Below, piece by piece: positions 36,476 through 45,130 of a DNA stretch of 64,000 bases. The position numbers and the translations under genes were made by a program. Within the stretch, counting starts at the first letter, position 1. Every line of letters begins with the position of its first letter. This stretch comes from JBFMDN01 sp040753915. Lineage in GTDB: Bacteria > Desulfobacterota > Desulfomonilia > Desulfomonilales > Desulfomonilaceae. Location of the stretch: NCBI GenBank assembly GCA_040753915.1, contig JBFMDN010000022.1, positions 16,870 through 80,869 on the forward strand, written 5' to 3'. Below the pieces are notes generated by a model. That model did no database searches and was not told the DNA's origin. It saw nothing but the letters and a program-made list of their open reading frames with translations.

Positions 36476-36891
36476 ATAGCGCCCCTTGTTTCCGGCGTCG
36501 AAGCACCCTGGCGATGCCAGTGCCGAAAAGCCATGATCCGGTTCACGTCCAAGCGCGACAGGGCAGGCCTCAAGCTGCGAGCAGCCTGCTGAGCAGTTAA
36601 AGGGTCCAAATGGAGGGAGCTCGATAGAATTCGTGCGACTGCGCCGCGGCGGCGCTCAATGTCGTTCGCCCGATTTCCCCCTTCAAGAGTGAGGCGAATC
36701 CCGTTGCGTGACGACAGCTCCAGGAGTCCGACCTTTACTAAACCCTCAACCGTAGCCTGTGCGAAGGCAATGTGCGTCTGCAGATGACCCGCAAGAGTAG
36801 CTATGGAGACGTGGTTCCCATGCTTTTGGAGCAGCAATGCGGCTGCGAGATATTCTTCTTGAACGGAGTTGAGAGCTGTGGGAGATTTCAT
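36424..36891 (-). CDS. DtxR/MntR-like metalloregulator, C-terminus rewritten by a repeat
   Basis: 155 residues. The first ~60 are a winged helix of the DtxR type (EYLAAALLLQKHGNHVSIAT, LAGHLQTHIAFAQATVEGL, LLELSSRNGIRLTLEG), followed by a short dimerisation-like region (ARILSSSLHLDPLTAQQAAR). Metal-ligand motifs are degenerate. The last ~17 residues are encoded within the hairpin repeat at 36391-36475, so the original end may have been lost. AGAGGTG precedes the ATG. Two TAGA-N4-TCTA palindromes lie just upstream, fitting autoregulation. Confidence 0.6.
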   Translation of the reverse strand: MKSPTALNSVQEEYLAAALLLQKHGNHVSIATLAGHLQTHIAFAQATVEGLVKVGLLELSSRNGIRLTLEGGNRANDIERRRGAVARILSSSLHLDPLTAQQAARSLRPALSRLDVNRIMAFRHWHRQGASTPETRGAIVERSTNRSEFNSQTGS

Positions 36892-36919
36892 GGAGCACCT
36901 CTCATGGAAAGAGGATTGA

Positions 36920-36950
36920 TAGACGCGTCTAACTCTGCTAGATGGTTCTA
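36920..36950. promoter_or_regulatory. paired TAGA-N4-TCTA operators
   Basis: TAGACGCGTCTA (36920-36931, perfect palindrome) and TAGATGGTTCTA (36939-36950) share arms TAGA/TCTA around four bases, with centres 19 bases (about two helical turns) apart. They lie between the DtxR-like gene and the divergent crotonase gene, and resemble the TTAG...CTAA dyads of DtxR-family operators. Confidence 0.5.
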
Positions 36951-37072
36951 ACTATAGAGGCCATTCGAAAGCGTGTCAAGCTTTTTTCAGCACCCGTGGA
37001 CAGGAACATCTCGAGACTTCCCCATGGTCGAAGGCCACTGGGGAAAAACCAGACGAATGAAAGCGCAGGACG

Positions 37073-37879
37073 ATGGAATATCAAGAGATCATTTTTGAGA
37101 CGAACGAATCTGTTGGGATCCTCACACTCAACAGGCCCGACATTCGGAATGCCTTCACCCACCAGGAGATGATCGACGAAATAGTCGATGTGTGCCAGCG
37201 GGTCCAAGATTCCGATTCGGTGAGTGTCCTCGTCGTTACCGGCGCGGGCTCTTCTTTCTCCGCCGGCGGTAATGTGAAGGATATGTACAAGAAGGAGGGA
37301 ATGTTCTCGGGTGATCCCAACGACGTCCGTCAGAACTACCGAAAGGGAATTCAGCGAGTCACTCTTGCCTTTCAAAGGCTCGACGTGCCGACCATTGCCG
37401 CGGTAAACGGCCCCGCTGTGGGGGCCGGATGCGACCTGACCTGCATGTGTGACATCCGCATTGCCAGCGAGAAAGCTCGTTTTGGCGAGACGTTTGTGTC
37501 GGTAGGATTGATCCCGGGAGACGGGGGAGCATTCTTGCTCCCCAGGGTCGTGGGGTTCTCGAAAGCATTGGAACTTGCGTTTACCTGTCGAGTGATTGAC
37601 TCTGCCGAGGCTCTACGCATTGGGCTGGTAAGCGAGGTAACGCCTCCGGACAGATTGATGGAAAGGGCAATGGAAGTTGCGTACGAGATTGCCCAACATC
37701 CGGCGCGCATTCTGCGCCTGGCGAAACGTCTCTTTTACCTGTCTCAGGGGAGGAGCCTGGAAGAAACACTTGAGCTCTCCTGTTCTTTCCAGGCTCTATG
37801 CCACCACAGCCCCGAGCATATGGAAGCGCTGGAGGCCCTGTTTGCCCGACAGAAAGATAGGGGTGGTCCCAAGAGTTAG
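37073..37879 (+). CDS. enoyl-CoA hydratase/isomerase family (crotonase) protein
   Basis: 268 residues with the crotonase fold: oxyanion-hole segments SFSAGGNVKDM and NGPAVGAGCDLTCMCDIRIA. At the two catalytic Glu positions of rat enoyl-CoA hydratase (E144, E164), this protein has Asp121 and Phe141; Glu139 is nearby. So a simple hydratase is doubtful. An isomerase, or another crotonase reaction using Asp as in 4-chlorobenzoyl-CoA dehalogenase, should be considered. AGGAC lies four bases upstream of the ATG. It begins the catabolic cluster at 37-46 kb. Confidence 0.8.
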   Translation: MEYQEIIFETNESVGILTLNRPDIRNAFTHQEMIDEIVDVCQRVQDSDSVSVLVVTGAGSSFSAGGNVKDMYKKEGMFSGDPNDVRQNYRKGIQRVTLAFQRLDVPTIAAVNGPAVGAGCDLTCMCDIRIASEKARFGETFVSVGLIPGDGGAFLLPRVVGFSKALELAFTCRVIDSAEALRIGLVSEVTPPDRLMERAMEVAYEIAQHPARILRLAKRLFYLSQGRSLEETLELSCSFQALCHHSPEHMEALEALFARQKDRGGPKS

Positions 37880-37913
37880 GATTACCGCCATTGCAGAGAA
37901 GGGCGCCGTTCTC

Positions 37914-38714
37914 TCAGCCTCCTATGACGCCTCTTTTTGCGTGCTCCCGGAATACGTCACCATCATGGCCGAGGATAACGTTGCAGTTGTGTCGCACTGC
38001 GATGGTCTTGAGCTTGGCCAGGCTTCTCCACCAGTCGCCCATGTCCCGAATGAGCCAGCCGGGTGGCCGCTCGTCGTAATAATTCTCCTTGAAAAACATG
38101 GTGTCCGAGGTGAAGAGATAGGACTCGCTTCCAAGATCAACTTTGAGGGCCATCAGTCCAGGCGTGTGACCGGGCGTGAGATACACGGTGATCCCCTCGA
38201 AAAGCTCGACTTCGTCCCCATAGACCGGCTTCCAGTTGAATGCACTGTCGATGTAGTGGGGGAGATAGGCGCCGAAGTCCTGCTTTGTGGCTACAGCATA
38301 GAAGCTATACTTGATTTCCTCTTCATGGGCATACACGGGGACATCGAGACCACGGAAGAATTCGAGCCCCCCGGCATGGTCGAGATGCATGTGGCCGATG
38401 ATGATGGCACCGACGTCCTTCAGCTCATATCCTGCCTTCTTCAAGAGATTGTCCAGGCGATTTTCTTCAGCATACCTGGTGATTCCGAACACTTCTTTCA
38501 CCGGCTGCGGCCAGAGATCCTCCCAGTTCGGCGCTGGACCAGCTTCATAGATGATGACTCCATGCTTGGGATGCTCAATAAGGGCTCCAAGCATCTGGTA
38601 ATCCCTCCGCTGGGTAAGGGGAGACGGGTCGCTGTGAGTCGAAACTCCTCCCGCTTCAATGACCCACCCCACGTCGGCAGTTAGTGCACCGTAGTCCAAC
38701 AATCTTAGCTTCAT
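37914..38714 (-). CDS. metallo-beta-lactamase-fold hydrolase, lactonase-like
   Basis: 266 residues with the HxHxDH zinc site (IIGHMHLDHAGGLEFF), a distal His in YLTPGHTPGLMALKV, an Asp in YLFTSDTMFF and a final His in VILGHDGDVF. The overall plan matches N-acyl homoserine lactonases such as AiiA/AttM, which open lactone rings. GGAGGG precedes the ATG at 38714. In this catabolic setting a lactone intermediate is as likely as a signal molecule. Confidence 0.8.
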   Translation of the reverse strand: MKLRLLDYGALTADVGWVIEAGGVSTHSDPSPLTQRRDYQMLGALIEHPKHGVIIYEAGPAPNWEDLWPQPVKEVFGITRYAEENRLDNLLKKAGYELKDVGAIIIGHMHLDHAGGLEFFRGLDVPVYAHEEEIKYSFYAVATKQDFGAYLPHYIDSAFNWKPVYGDEVELFEGITVYLTPGHTPGLMALKVDLGSESYLFTSDTMFFKENYYDERPPGWLIRDMGDWWRSLAKLKTIAVRHNCNVILGHDGDVFREHAKRGVIGG

Positions 38715-38822
38715 CTTTGTCCCTCCGTTGTGTGTTGCTCGTTCATGTTGCAGAGTCGGATAGCCCAACTGATCCAACCAGACGCTGAGCGACCCTCAAT
38801 CGCGGCAAAAGCCGTCCCCTAC

Positions 38823-39722
38823 TTACTCAAGCCCCAGCAGGCGAGCAGGGTTCTCGGACGCCATCTTCTTGATCTCCTGTGCAGGGACTCCCACAGCCAG
38901 AAGATTCGCAAGAAACATCTGGTATCCCTCTACAGACGGGGGATTGACTATTTGGCCGAAGTCGGAAAAGAGGAGGCAATGCTCGAACCCGACGGAATTC
39001 ATCATCTTCGCTATTTCTGCGGGATGCTGCCTGTCGAAAAGCGGCATGCACGGGAGAAAGGCATAACTCAGGTACGCGCCTCTCGCAGCAAAATCCCTCT
39101 GTTCATCTATGCTCATCGGGTTCACGCTGCAGTTTGGATGAGTGACGATGATGCGCTTTACACCTGCCTCTTTCGCGGCGTCGATCAGATGCCGGCACTC
39201 GTGCGCGGAAAGGTGACAGGTGTCGAGGACCGCGTCCCGAGCGGCTATAATCCTCAGAATCTCCTGGACCTGCGGCAACACCCGATCGCCGTTCGGCCAT
39301 TCGTTGAGCACAGTGAGCCCTTCCCGCGGGTCCGTGCGCTTAACAAACGGCATGAGCCAGGGCGTGTTTCCTGTGACACGCACCCTCTCAATAGTAAGAG
39401 CTGCATCCATGCTCGGCATGAAGACAATACGGGCGCCCAAATCGAGAGCCTTTTCCACCGCTTCCGGATTAAAGCCCCCAACCGCATAGTTCAGAACTAT
39501 CGAACCGAGGATCAACACATCCTGGCCTATCACGGACTGGACCAACGTTGCCCTGTCCCCAGTCGAAGTGTTATGGTCCTTTATTGCCAATGCCCTCATC
39601 CCGACCTGTGCGGCATCCCGGGCTATCTCGAGAATACTCTGCTGCCTTGGCGGCACGTCCGGACCTGAATGGAGATGGAGGTCACATGCGCCAACCATAA
39701 GATCCTTCACCTGTTCCCACAT
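38823..39722 (-). CDS. amidohydrolase-like metal-dependent hydrolase (DUF6282-like)
   Basis: About 299 residues with CDLHLHSGPDVPPR at the N-terminus (HxH metal site), ALAIKDHNTST, DTCHLSAHEC and IIVTHPNCS, giving a TIM-barrel metal-hydrolase set of His residues, and SDFGQIVNPP near the C-terminus with a conserved Asp. ATG at 39722 has AAGGAG upstream; TTG at 39725 is possible. It sits between lactonase-like and acyl-CoA dehydrogenase genes on the same strand, so a role in ring or amide/lactone opening is plausible. Substrate unknown. Confidence 0.75.
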   Translation of the reverse strand: MWEQVKDLMVGACDLHLHSGPDVPPRQQSILEIARDAAQVGMRALAIKDHNTSTGDRATLVQSVIGQDVLILGSIVLNYAVGGFNPEAVEKALDLGARIVFMPSMDAALTIERVRVTGNTPWLMPFVKRTDPREGLTVLNEWPNGDRVLPQVQEILRIIAARDAVLDTCHLSAHECRHLIDAAKEAGVKRIIVTHPNCSVNPMSIDEQRDFAARGAYLSYAFLPCMPLFDRQHPAEIAKMMNSVGFEHCLLFSDFGQIVNPPSVEGYQMFLANLLAVGVPAQEIKKMASENPARLLGLE

Positions 39723-39754
39723 CAACAGATCTCCTTGTGTTTGAGTGGATCACC

Positions 39755-41107
39755 TCATGAGCTCAGCTTCTGCTTTTTTTCCCACTCTTGATAGCCGCCC
39801 CACGTAAATGGGCCGTACAGCCCTTGAGCAATGTCCAGACGATCCCGCTGCGCTCCACCTAACCACATCTGCACGATCTTGTAGTCACGCATGTATTTTT
39901 CAACGTTGAACTCATATGCATATCCATACGAGCCCATCATCTCCATGCCCGTGTTGCAGACGAACTTAGCGCAATCCGCAGCAAAGGAGCGAGCGGCAGA
40001 ATACTTCGCTATCATTTCAGGACACCAGTGAGCGCCGTAGATGGAAGGGTTCGTGACCTGCCACGTAACGGACAAGTAGTACTGGCGGGAGAGCTCGATG
40101 TAGCGGAGCATTTCTCCGAGGTATGTGGCGAACAAGGAGCGCTCACGCTGAGGGAGTCCCACGATTTCGCGATGTTTTGTCGCATTCAGAACGATCTCGA
40201 GCACCGCTTGAGAGAGACCGGTCAATCTCGCCGCGCCAGCCAATCGTCCGAGTCCGATTACGTAGCCTTTTACAATGGTTGCGCCCTGCCCCGGCTCGGT
40301 GTCGATTCTGTACCTCTTCGGTACCCTCACGTCGTCAAAATAAATGTCCACGTTTTCGTCGCTCCAGCAGAATCCCATTTTCTCATACGGCTTGGAGAAG
40401 CTCATGCCTTTGGCATCTGGCGGAATGTGGATGAGGGCAATGCCCTCCGCTCCTTTTGCGGGGTCGGTGGTACAGACGGTCCAGTATCCCAGGTGCCCCT
40501 TGAGCTTATCGCTTTGAAAGCGTTCGAGAGATCCCGCCGGACCCGGCCATATCTTGTGGCCTTTAATGACGTAGTCTCCGCCATCTTCTCTGGCTATGGT
40601 GCGCACGGTCCGGAATTGCTGCCCAGGGTCTTCGAGATTGGCTCCTCCCGCAGGCTCTGTGATGGCTACACACGCAGTCCAAGACTCGTCTCCGACGATT
40701 CGAGGAGCGAGCTCCTTGAGAAGGTCGTCCCTCTTGGCAGCGAGCATGAAGGACACTATCCAGTGAATCTTTCCCACCATGGTTGCAAGCCCGATGTCTC
40801 CGCGAGCCAATTCTTCGTTTATCATTTGCCTGACAACGGGACTGAGGCCGAGTCCGCCGTATTCGGTCGGCAGGTTGGACTTGGTCAAACCCAAGTCCAC
40901 GAGCCTGCTGTAAAGATCGTGCTGAGTCTCGATCGCAAGCTTCTCATCACGATGCCAGCCCCCTTCGAGATCGTGCCGCCGGGGCATAATCTCTTTGTTG
41001 ACGAAATTTCGGATCGTGTCCGCCATCCTGATTTCGTCCTCAGTGCAAAACGCCCGAGTGTACTTGAACTCGGGCGCCAAGAGCTTGTAGTACTCTTCGT
41101 GGACCAT
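39755..41107 (-). CDS. acyl-CoA dehydrogenase family protein with no clear catalytic Glu
   Basis: 450 residues with N-terminal helical domain (FVNKEIMPRRHDLEG, NLPTEYGGLGLSPVV), FAD/substrate segment (VAITEPAGGANLEDPG) and C-terminal helices (GMEMMGSYGYAYEFNVEKYM). At the position of the MCAD catalytic Glu (YEGT) it reads WLGGAQRDR, and the alternative Glu site of isovaleryl-CoA dehydrogenase also appears absent. It may act on a special substrate or another reaction such as oxygenation or desaturation with a different base. GAGGAGG precedes the ATG. Confidence 0.85.
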   Translation of the reverse strand: MVHEEYYKLLAPEFKYTRAFCTEDEIRMADTIRNFVNKEIMPRRHDLEGGWHRDEKLAIETQHDLYSRLVDLGLTKSNLPTEYGGLGLSPVVRQMINEELARGDIGLATMVGKIHWIVSFMLAAKRDDLLKELAPRIVGDESWTACVAITEPAGGANLEDPGQQFRTVRTIAREDGGDYVIKGHKIWPGPAGSLERFQSDKLKGHLGYWTVCTTDPAKGAEGIALIHIPPDAKGMSFSKPYEKMGFCWSDENVDIYFDDVRVPKRYRIDTEPGQGATIVKGYVIGLGRLAGAARLTGLSQAVLEIVLNATKHREIVGLPQRERSLFATYLGEMLRYIELSRQYYLSVTWQVTNPSIYGAHWCPEMIAKYSAARSFAADCAKFVCNTGMEMMGSYGYAYEFNVEKYMRDYKIVQMWLGGAQRDRLDIAQGLYGPFTWGGYQEWEKKQKLSS

Positions 41108-41648
41108 GCCGATACCCTCCTCGTATTCGGTTTCCCCATGTGTCGCATGAGGCTCCCCCGTCGCGGGCGCTCACGGCCCGCACGTAGCCCCACGGTTCCC
41201 CAATCCGGTCGGAAGCTCAATAGGTGCGGAGCGCTCGTTGGCCGGTTCCGCAGCAACGGTATGACTAAGCGCTCCGTGTCCGCTCTCAACGCTTTCACGC
41301 CCGTCCACACAGTACTCCCTCTATGGTGAGCCCCATGGTGAGCTTTTCAGTATCCATCGAGGGATTGCCGGAATGAAGCGGACCCGGCCTTCGTCAGTTG
41401 GAGCAAGGAATGTACCATCGTGGCCGAGGGATTCTCGGTCGGAGCGTCCTGGGTGTTAGTGAACAAACTCGGACAGATAGCGACAGCCCTGGCAATGAAA
41501 GCGGAGAAGAGCCTGGAGGATGTGGAACAAGATTTCCCCAATTACGAATTTTGAGCAGCAAAATGCGAATTTTTCTCATTTTGACATCCCTCTCGCCTCC
41601 GTGGTATCCTGGTGTTGCTGTGTCCGTCTCCTTCCAGGGATCGAGCCC
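41108..41648. other. intergenic region with a possible 44-codon remnant
   Basis: The plus strand holds a GTG-initiated frame at 41420-41554 whose product (EGFSVGASWVLVNKLGQIAT..., ending FPNYEF) looks like real protein and is preceded by AAGGAA at about ten bases. It could be a small gene or the tail of a lost one. I found no -24/-12 promoter by eye. Confidence 0.3.
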
Positions 41649-43442
41649 ATGAAAAGCCTCGACCAGCATCGTCGCATCCTCCAGGTTCTCTCAGAAGTGA
41701 TCAAGTTCTCTCTCGGTGTGGACGTCTTCTTTGTCAATGACCGCATGATCGCCCTCGCCGGCACGGGTCCCTATCGCTCAAATATCGGCACCAAGCGCCC
41801 TGTCGATTCGTACGTCGACGTGACCATCCACAAGGGAGAGGGGCAAGTCGTTACCGAACCCAGGTATACAAGACAATGTTACCAGTGCGAATACCGACGC
41901 CTCTGCCCTTATTCCATGGTGATATGCATCCCCGTTGTCAGAGCAGGCGAGATCAAAGGACTGATGGGGTTCCTGGGGTTTTCCCAGGACCAGAGGGAGG
42001 CAATTATTCGGCGTTCGTCACTCCTCGCTGAATTGCCGAAAAAACTTGACTACTTATGGCAGGCCGAGGAGTTGGACGTGGACCAATTTCTGAAGCATCC
42101 CCAGACCAGAGCCTTTATCGATGCAGTGGACGAAGGCCTTATCTTGACTTCACCGGAGTACGACATACTCAATATAGACCGCAGCGCCCAGCTTGTCCTG
42201 GGGGTTGAGAGTCTTTTTCGGAGGTACACCGAAAAGTACACGCTGGGGGATTTGCTGGAGGAAAATCAGAAGCCGGCAACGAGCACCTCCCGCCACAGGC
42301 ATTCAAGCCGGCACAAGCTGGATATCGGGAACTATCCCATTTCTGACGGGCAAGACGTTGTTGGACGCCTGGTCATCGTCAGCGACAAAGACAAGAGGCA
42401 TCGCGCGTGGAAGGGATGTCCCATGACGGCATCTCGGAGCACGAGCATGGTGGGAACCTCAGAAGCGATGATTCGCCTGCGCGAACACATTTCATACGTG
42501 GCTGAGGGCGATTCCACTGTCCTCATTCTTGGGGAAACGGGTGTTGGAAAGGAAGTGGTGGCGCAGTTGATCCATCAGGCGAGCCAGCGTTGTGCAAGGC
42601 CGTTTGAAACGGTCAACTGCGCGGCGATTCCCGACCCGCTCTTCGAAAGCGAGCTTTTTGGTTATGCACCCGGAGCCTTCACCGGCGCCAGCAAGAAAGG
42701 CAAACCCGGATTGTTTCAGCTAGCCAACGGGGGGACTATCTTCCTCGACGAGATAGGTCGTCTGTCACTTGATAACCAGGCAAAGATACTCAGAATCCTT
42801 GAAGGGGGCGAAATTAGATCACTCGGAGTTGACCGAGGAGAGAGGGTTGACGTGCGAACGCTAGCGGCAACGAACCTGGACCTGGGGCAGGCTGTAGCAG
42901 AAAATCGTTTTCTCAAGGACCTGTATTACCGTCTTGCAGTCATCCCCCTCACTGTTCCTCCCTTGAGGGATCGCTTGGAAGACATTCCCCTGTTGATCGA
43001 GCACTTCATCGGAGAGCTCAGGTTCCAGTTTCGGCACTCCGACTTCCGGGGCTTCTCCCCGGAAACGCTCGATTACCTCATGACATACTCGTGGCCGGGA
43101 AACGTCCGAGAATTGCGGAATACGGTTGAATACGCCATGAACTTGGTGCGCGGCCGAAAAGTCGCTATAGAAGACCTCCCTCCCGCGATACGACCCGCAG
43201 CTTCTGCAACACCCTCTCAGCGGAGACGACTACCCCTTGTGGCCCCTTTGGCACAAATCGAGCACGAGCAGATTCGCCTCGCATTGGAAACCTTCGGCGA
43301 AACCACCGAGGGTAAGCGTAGGGCCGCGCATTTCCTCGGAATCAGCTTGAGCACTTTGTACCGCAAGATATCGCAGATGAAGGAAGGGGCCGAGGGCGGC
43401 CGCACCAATTGCAGTGAGCTCGCTTTCCAGGATGGCACGTGA
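41649..43442 (+). CDS. sigma-54-dependent transcriptional activator
   Basis: 597 residues. The N-terminal ~130 are an unknown sensory domain with a cysteine set, C77, C80 and C86 in RQCYQCEYRRLCPYS, that could bind metal or a cluster. A PAS-like part follows (about 150-250). The AAA+ core has Walker A GETGVGKE (295-302) and the sigma-54 contact loop GAFTGA (342-347), and the end is a Fis-type helix-turn-helix (GKRRAAHFLGISLSTLYRKI). Divergent from the acyl-CoA dehydrogenase gene, which it may activate. The start at 41649 is favoured over the longer frame from 41520. Confidence 0.9.
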   Translation: MKSLDQHRRILQVLSEVIKFSLGVDVFFVNDRMIALAGTGPYRSNIGTKRPVDSYVDVTIHKGEGQVVTEPRYTRQCYQCEYRRLCPYSMVICIPVVRAGEIKGLMGFLGFSQDQREAIIRRSSLLAELPKKLDYLWQAEELDVDQFLKHPQTRAFIDAVDEGLILTSPEYDILNIDRSAQLVLGVESLFRRYTEKYTLGDLLEENQKPATSTSRHRHSSRHKLDIGNYPISDGQDVVGRLVIVSDKDKRHRAWKGCPMTASRSTSMVGTSEAMIRLREHISYVAEGDSTVLILGETGVGKEVVAQLIHQASQRCARPFETVNCAAIPDPLFESELFGYAPGAFTGASKKGKPGLFQLANGGTIFLDEIGRLSLDNQAKILRILEGGEIRSLGVDRGERVDVRTLAATNLDLGQAVAENRFLKDLYYRLAVIPLTVPPLRDRLEDIPLLIEHFIGELRFQFRHSDFRGFSPETLDYLMTYSWPGNVRELRNTVEYAMNLVRGRKVAIEDLPPAIRPAASATPSQRRRLPLVAPLAQIEHEQIRLALETFGETTEGKRRAAHFLGISLSTLYRKISQMKEGAEGGRTNCSELAFQDGT

Positions 43443-43483
43443 TCACTGTGGGGGACTTACTGGAAAAGAGTTTCCGGAGAGCG

Positions 43484-43505
43484 TTCCTTTTTCTATAAAA
43501 AGGAA
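43484..43505. terminator. candidate bidirectional terminator
   Basis: TTCCTTTTT (43484-43492) and AAAAAGGAA (43497-43505) form a 9-base AT-rich stem with U-rich arms on either strand, just after the activator gene. Confidence 0.4.
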
Positions 43506-43513
43506 ACTTACTC

Positions 43514-43680
43514 TCAGCGTAGGCTGGTAGCCCTGCGTCTGTAGCCGGAAGAGTTCTCCCGCGTCGCTATCACAATCCCTGCGACAATCAGTAATCCGCT
43601 GACGGCATGGTTCCAGTGAATCGGCTCTCCCAGGAGCAAAGCTGCGGCAAGAGAACTCTGAGCCGCGGCTGCCCTTTTCG
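43514..43680 (-). pseudogene. remnant of an EamA (DMT) transporter C-terminus
   Basis: One minus-strand frame ending at 43514 reads SSLAAALLLGEPIHWNHAVS then GLLIVAGIVIATREN, the typical last helices of EamA permeases (LxLGExxxxxxxxGxxLIxxGxxxxxR). Nothing upstream continues the gene in frame, so this is a fragment. Confidence 0.55.
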
Positions 43681-43815
43681 GCACAGATCCGTCCCGGACG
43701 TTTACGCTTCAGCGGCCGGAGATTGCATCTGCACTCACGAAGCCCCATAATAGCGCAGGAGGGCGAGACCCTCCCGGATGTCGATTGCATAGCAAGAGCA
43801 GAGAATGGAGGGGGC

Positions 43816-44301
43816 ATGGAGGGACGGAGAGTGAGCGAGAGCGTTACGGACATGGCTGTCACCATGAATCCTGAGGATGCCAATCCGTACGGAAACGTCC
43901 ACGGCGGGGTGATCATGAAATACGTGGATACCGCGGCCGGGGCTGCGGCGATCCGGCACTCACGCACCAATTGCGTCACCGCATCGATTGACCGACTCGA
44001 TTTTCATAGTCCTGTTTTCATAGGTGATTTGCTGATACTAAAGGCAAGCGTGAACTATGTGGGTAAGACATCACTGGAGGTAGGAGTCCGCGTGGAGGCG
44101 GAAAACCTTCGCACGGGTCAGGTGAGGCATACAGCGTCTGCCTATCTCACATTCGTCGCCCTGGATGCGAGCGGGAAACCCACGGAGGTGCCGCCCCTGA
44201 TTACTGAGACCGAGGATGAAAAGAGACGGCAATGCGAAGCAGAGATTCGTCGCGAATACCGTCTGGCAGAGCGTAAAAGGGAAAAGGCATGCGCGCGGTA
44301 A
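43816..44301 (+). CDS. acyl-CoA thioesterase (hotdog fold)
   Basis: About 161 residues with the single-hotdog acyl-CoA thioesterase marks MNPEDANPYGNVHGGVIMKY and the catalytic Asp in MKYVDTAAGAAA, as in YciA/BFIT-type enzymes; SIDRLDFHSPVFIGDLL follows. GGAGGG lies five bases before the ATG at 43816. It hydrolyses acyl-CoA to free acid and CoA, fitting the acyl-CoA genes around it. The C-terminal tail is charged and helical. Confidence 0.85.
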   Translation: MEGRRVSESVTDMAVTMNPEDANPYGNVHGGVIMKYVDTAAGAAAIRHSRTNCVTASIDRLDFHSPVFIGDLLILKASVNYVGKTSLEVGVRVEAENLRTGQVRHTASAYLTFVALDASGKPTEVPPLITETEDEKRRQCEAEIRREYRLAERKREKACAR

Positions 44302-44533
44302 TTGCCCCGGATACAGTCCAGCGAGACGGTCCCCTCCCTTGACGCACCGGGCAGTCGCTGCCCCGGCTTCGCTGTTCCGTAAGGGAATAACGGTCTGCTG
44401 CGACTATTCAGCTTGGCAGAGAACCGCTTTCTTGCCTTTCGTGACCATTGCCCGAGTTGAGCGACAGACGGATCATACTGGGTGGCAGCGAGTAGCCGGA
44501 ACGCCTGAGCTTCCGACTACTCTGCCCAACCTT

Positions 44534-45091
44534 CTACGAAACGAGCTTCTTCGCGATTTCCTCGGCCTCGGTGACCAGATCGAGCCTCTGAGACACGGAG
44601 TTTGCTTCTCTCGGTCCGTTCATTCGCAAGAGATGATTGGTAGCGAACCCGTAGTATTTCAGCCACATCTCATATCGGGGGAACACATCGGCGTACAGGG
44701 CCAGGTTGGACTGCCCCTGTGCCATGATGAACACCGACTTCTTGCCGGGCTGGAGTCGGCTAGTGAAATCAGGGTTCAAGTAGGAGTAGGTGCGGTCAAA
44801 GAAAAGCTTGAACTGACCTGAGACTTCACCGAAATAGTTGGGGGTTGCCAGCACGACCGCATCGCCTTCTTTGACTGCTTGGAGGACGGGGGTGAGGTCG
44901 TCCTCTAGCACACAGTGGTCCAGCTTCGTTTTGCACGTTTCACACGCTTGACATCCCCGGAACTTGAGCTTGTTGAGTGAGAATTCCTCTGTATTTGCTC
45001 CGAGCTCTCTCGCCTTATTCAACACAACACGAGCGAGACTTGTGCTGTTGCTTTCAGAGCGGGGACTTCCCATTACACCTACAATCTTCAT
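44534..45091 (-). CDS. iron-sulfur flavoprotein (NADPH-dependent FMN reductase-like)
   Basis: 185 residues with a flavodoxin fold: VGVMGSPRSESNST phosphate loop, a compact cysteine cluster GCQACETCKTKLDHC as in Isf iron-sulfur flavoproteins, and VVLATPNYFGEVSGQFKLFF. AGGAGG precedes the ATG. The cluster suggests low-potential electron transfer typical of anaerobes. The 44302-44533 gap holds nothing recognisable. Confidence 0.85.
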   Translation of the reverse strand: MKIVGVMGSPRSESNSTSLARVVLNKARELGANTEEFSLNKLKFRGCQACETCKTKLDHCVLEDDLTPVLQAVKEGDAVVLATPNYFGEVSGQFKLFFDRTYSYLNPDFTSRLQPGKKSVFIMAQGQSNLALYADVFPRYEMWLKYYGFATNHLLRMNGPREANSVSQRLDLVTEAEEIAKKLVS

Positions 45092-45130
45092 CAGATACCT
45101 CCTGTCCGCAGAGGACTGCGTTATCGAATC

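Noticed and set aside
40028..41329. 433-residue plus-strand frame
   Set aside because: Antisense shadow of the acyl-CoA dehydrogenase.
43443..43979. 178-residue minus-strand frame
   Set aside because: Overlaps the thioesterase gene and reads the EamA relic in the wrong frame.
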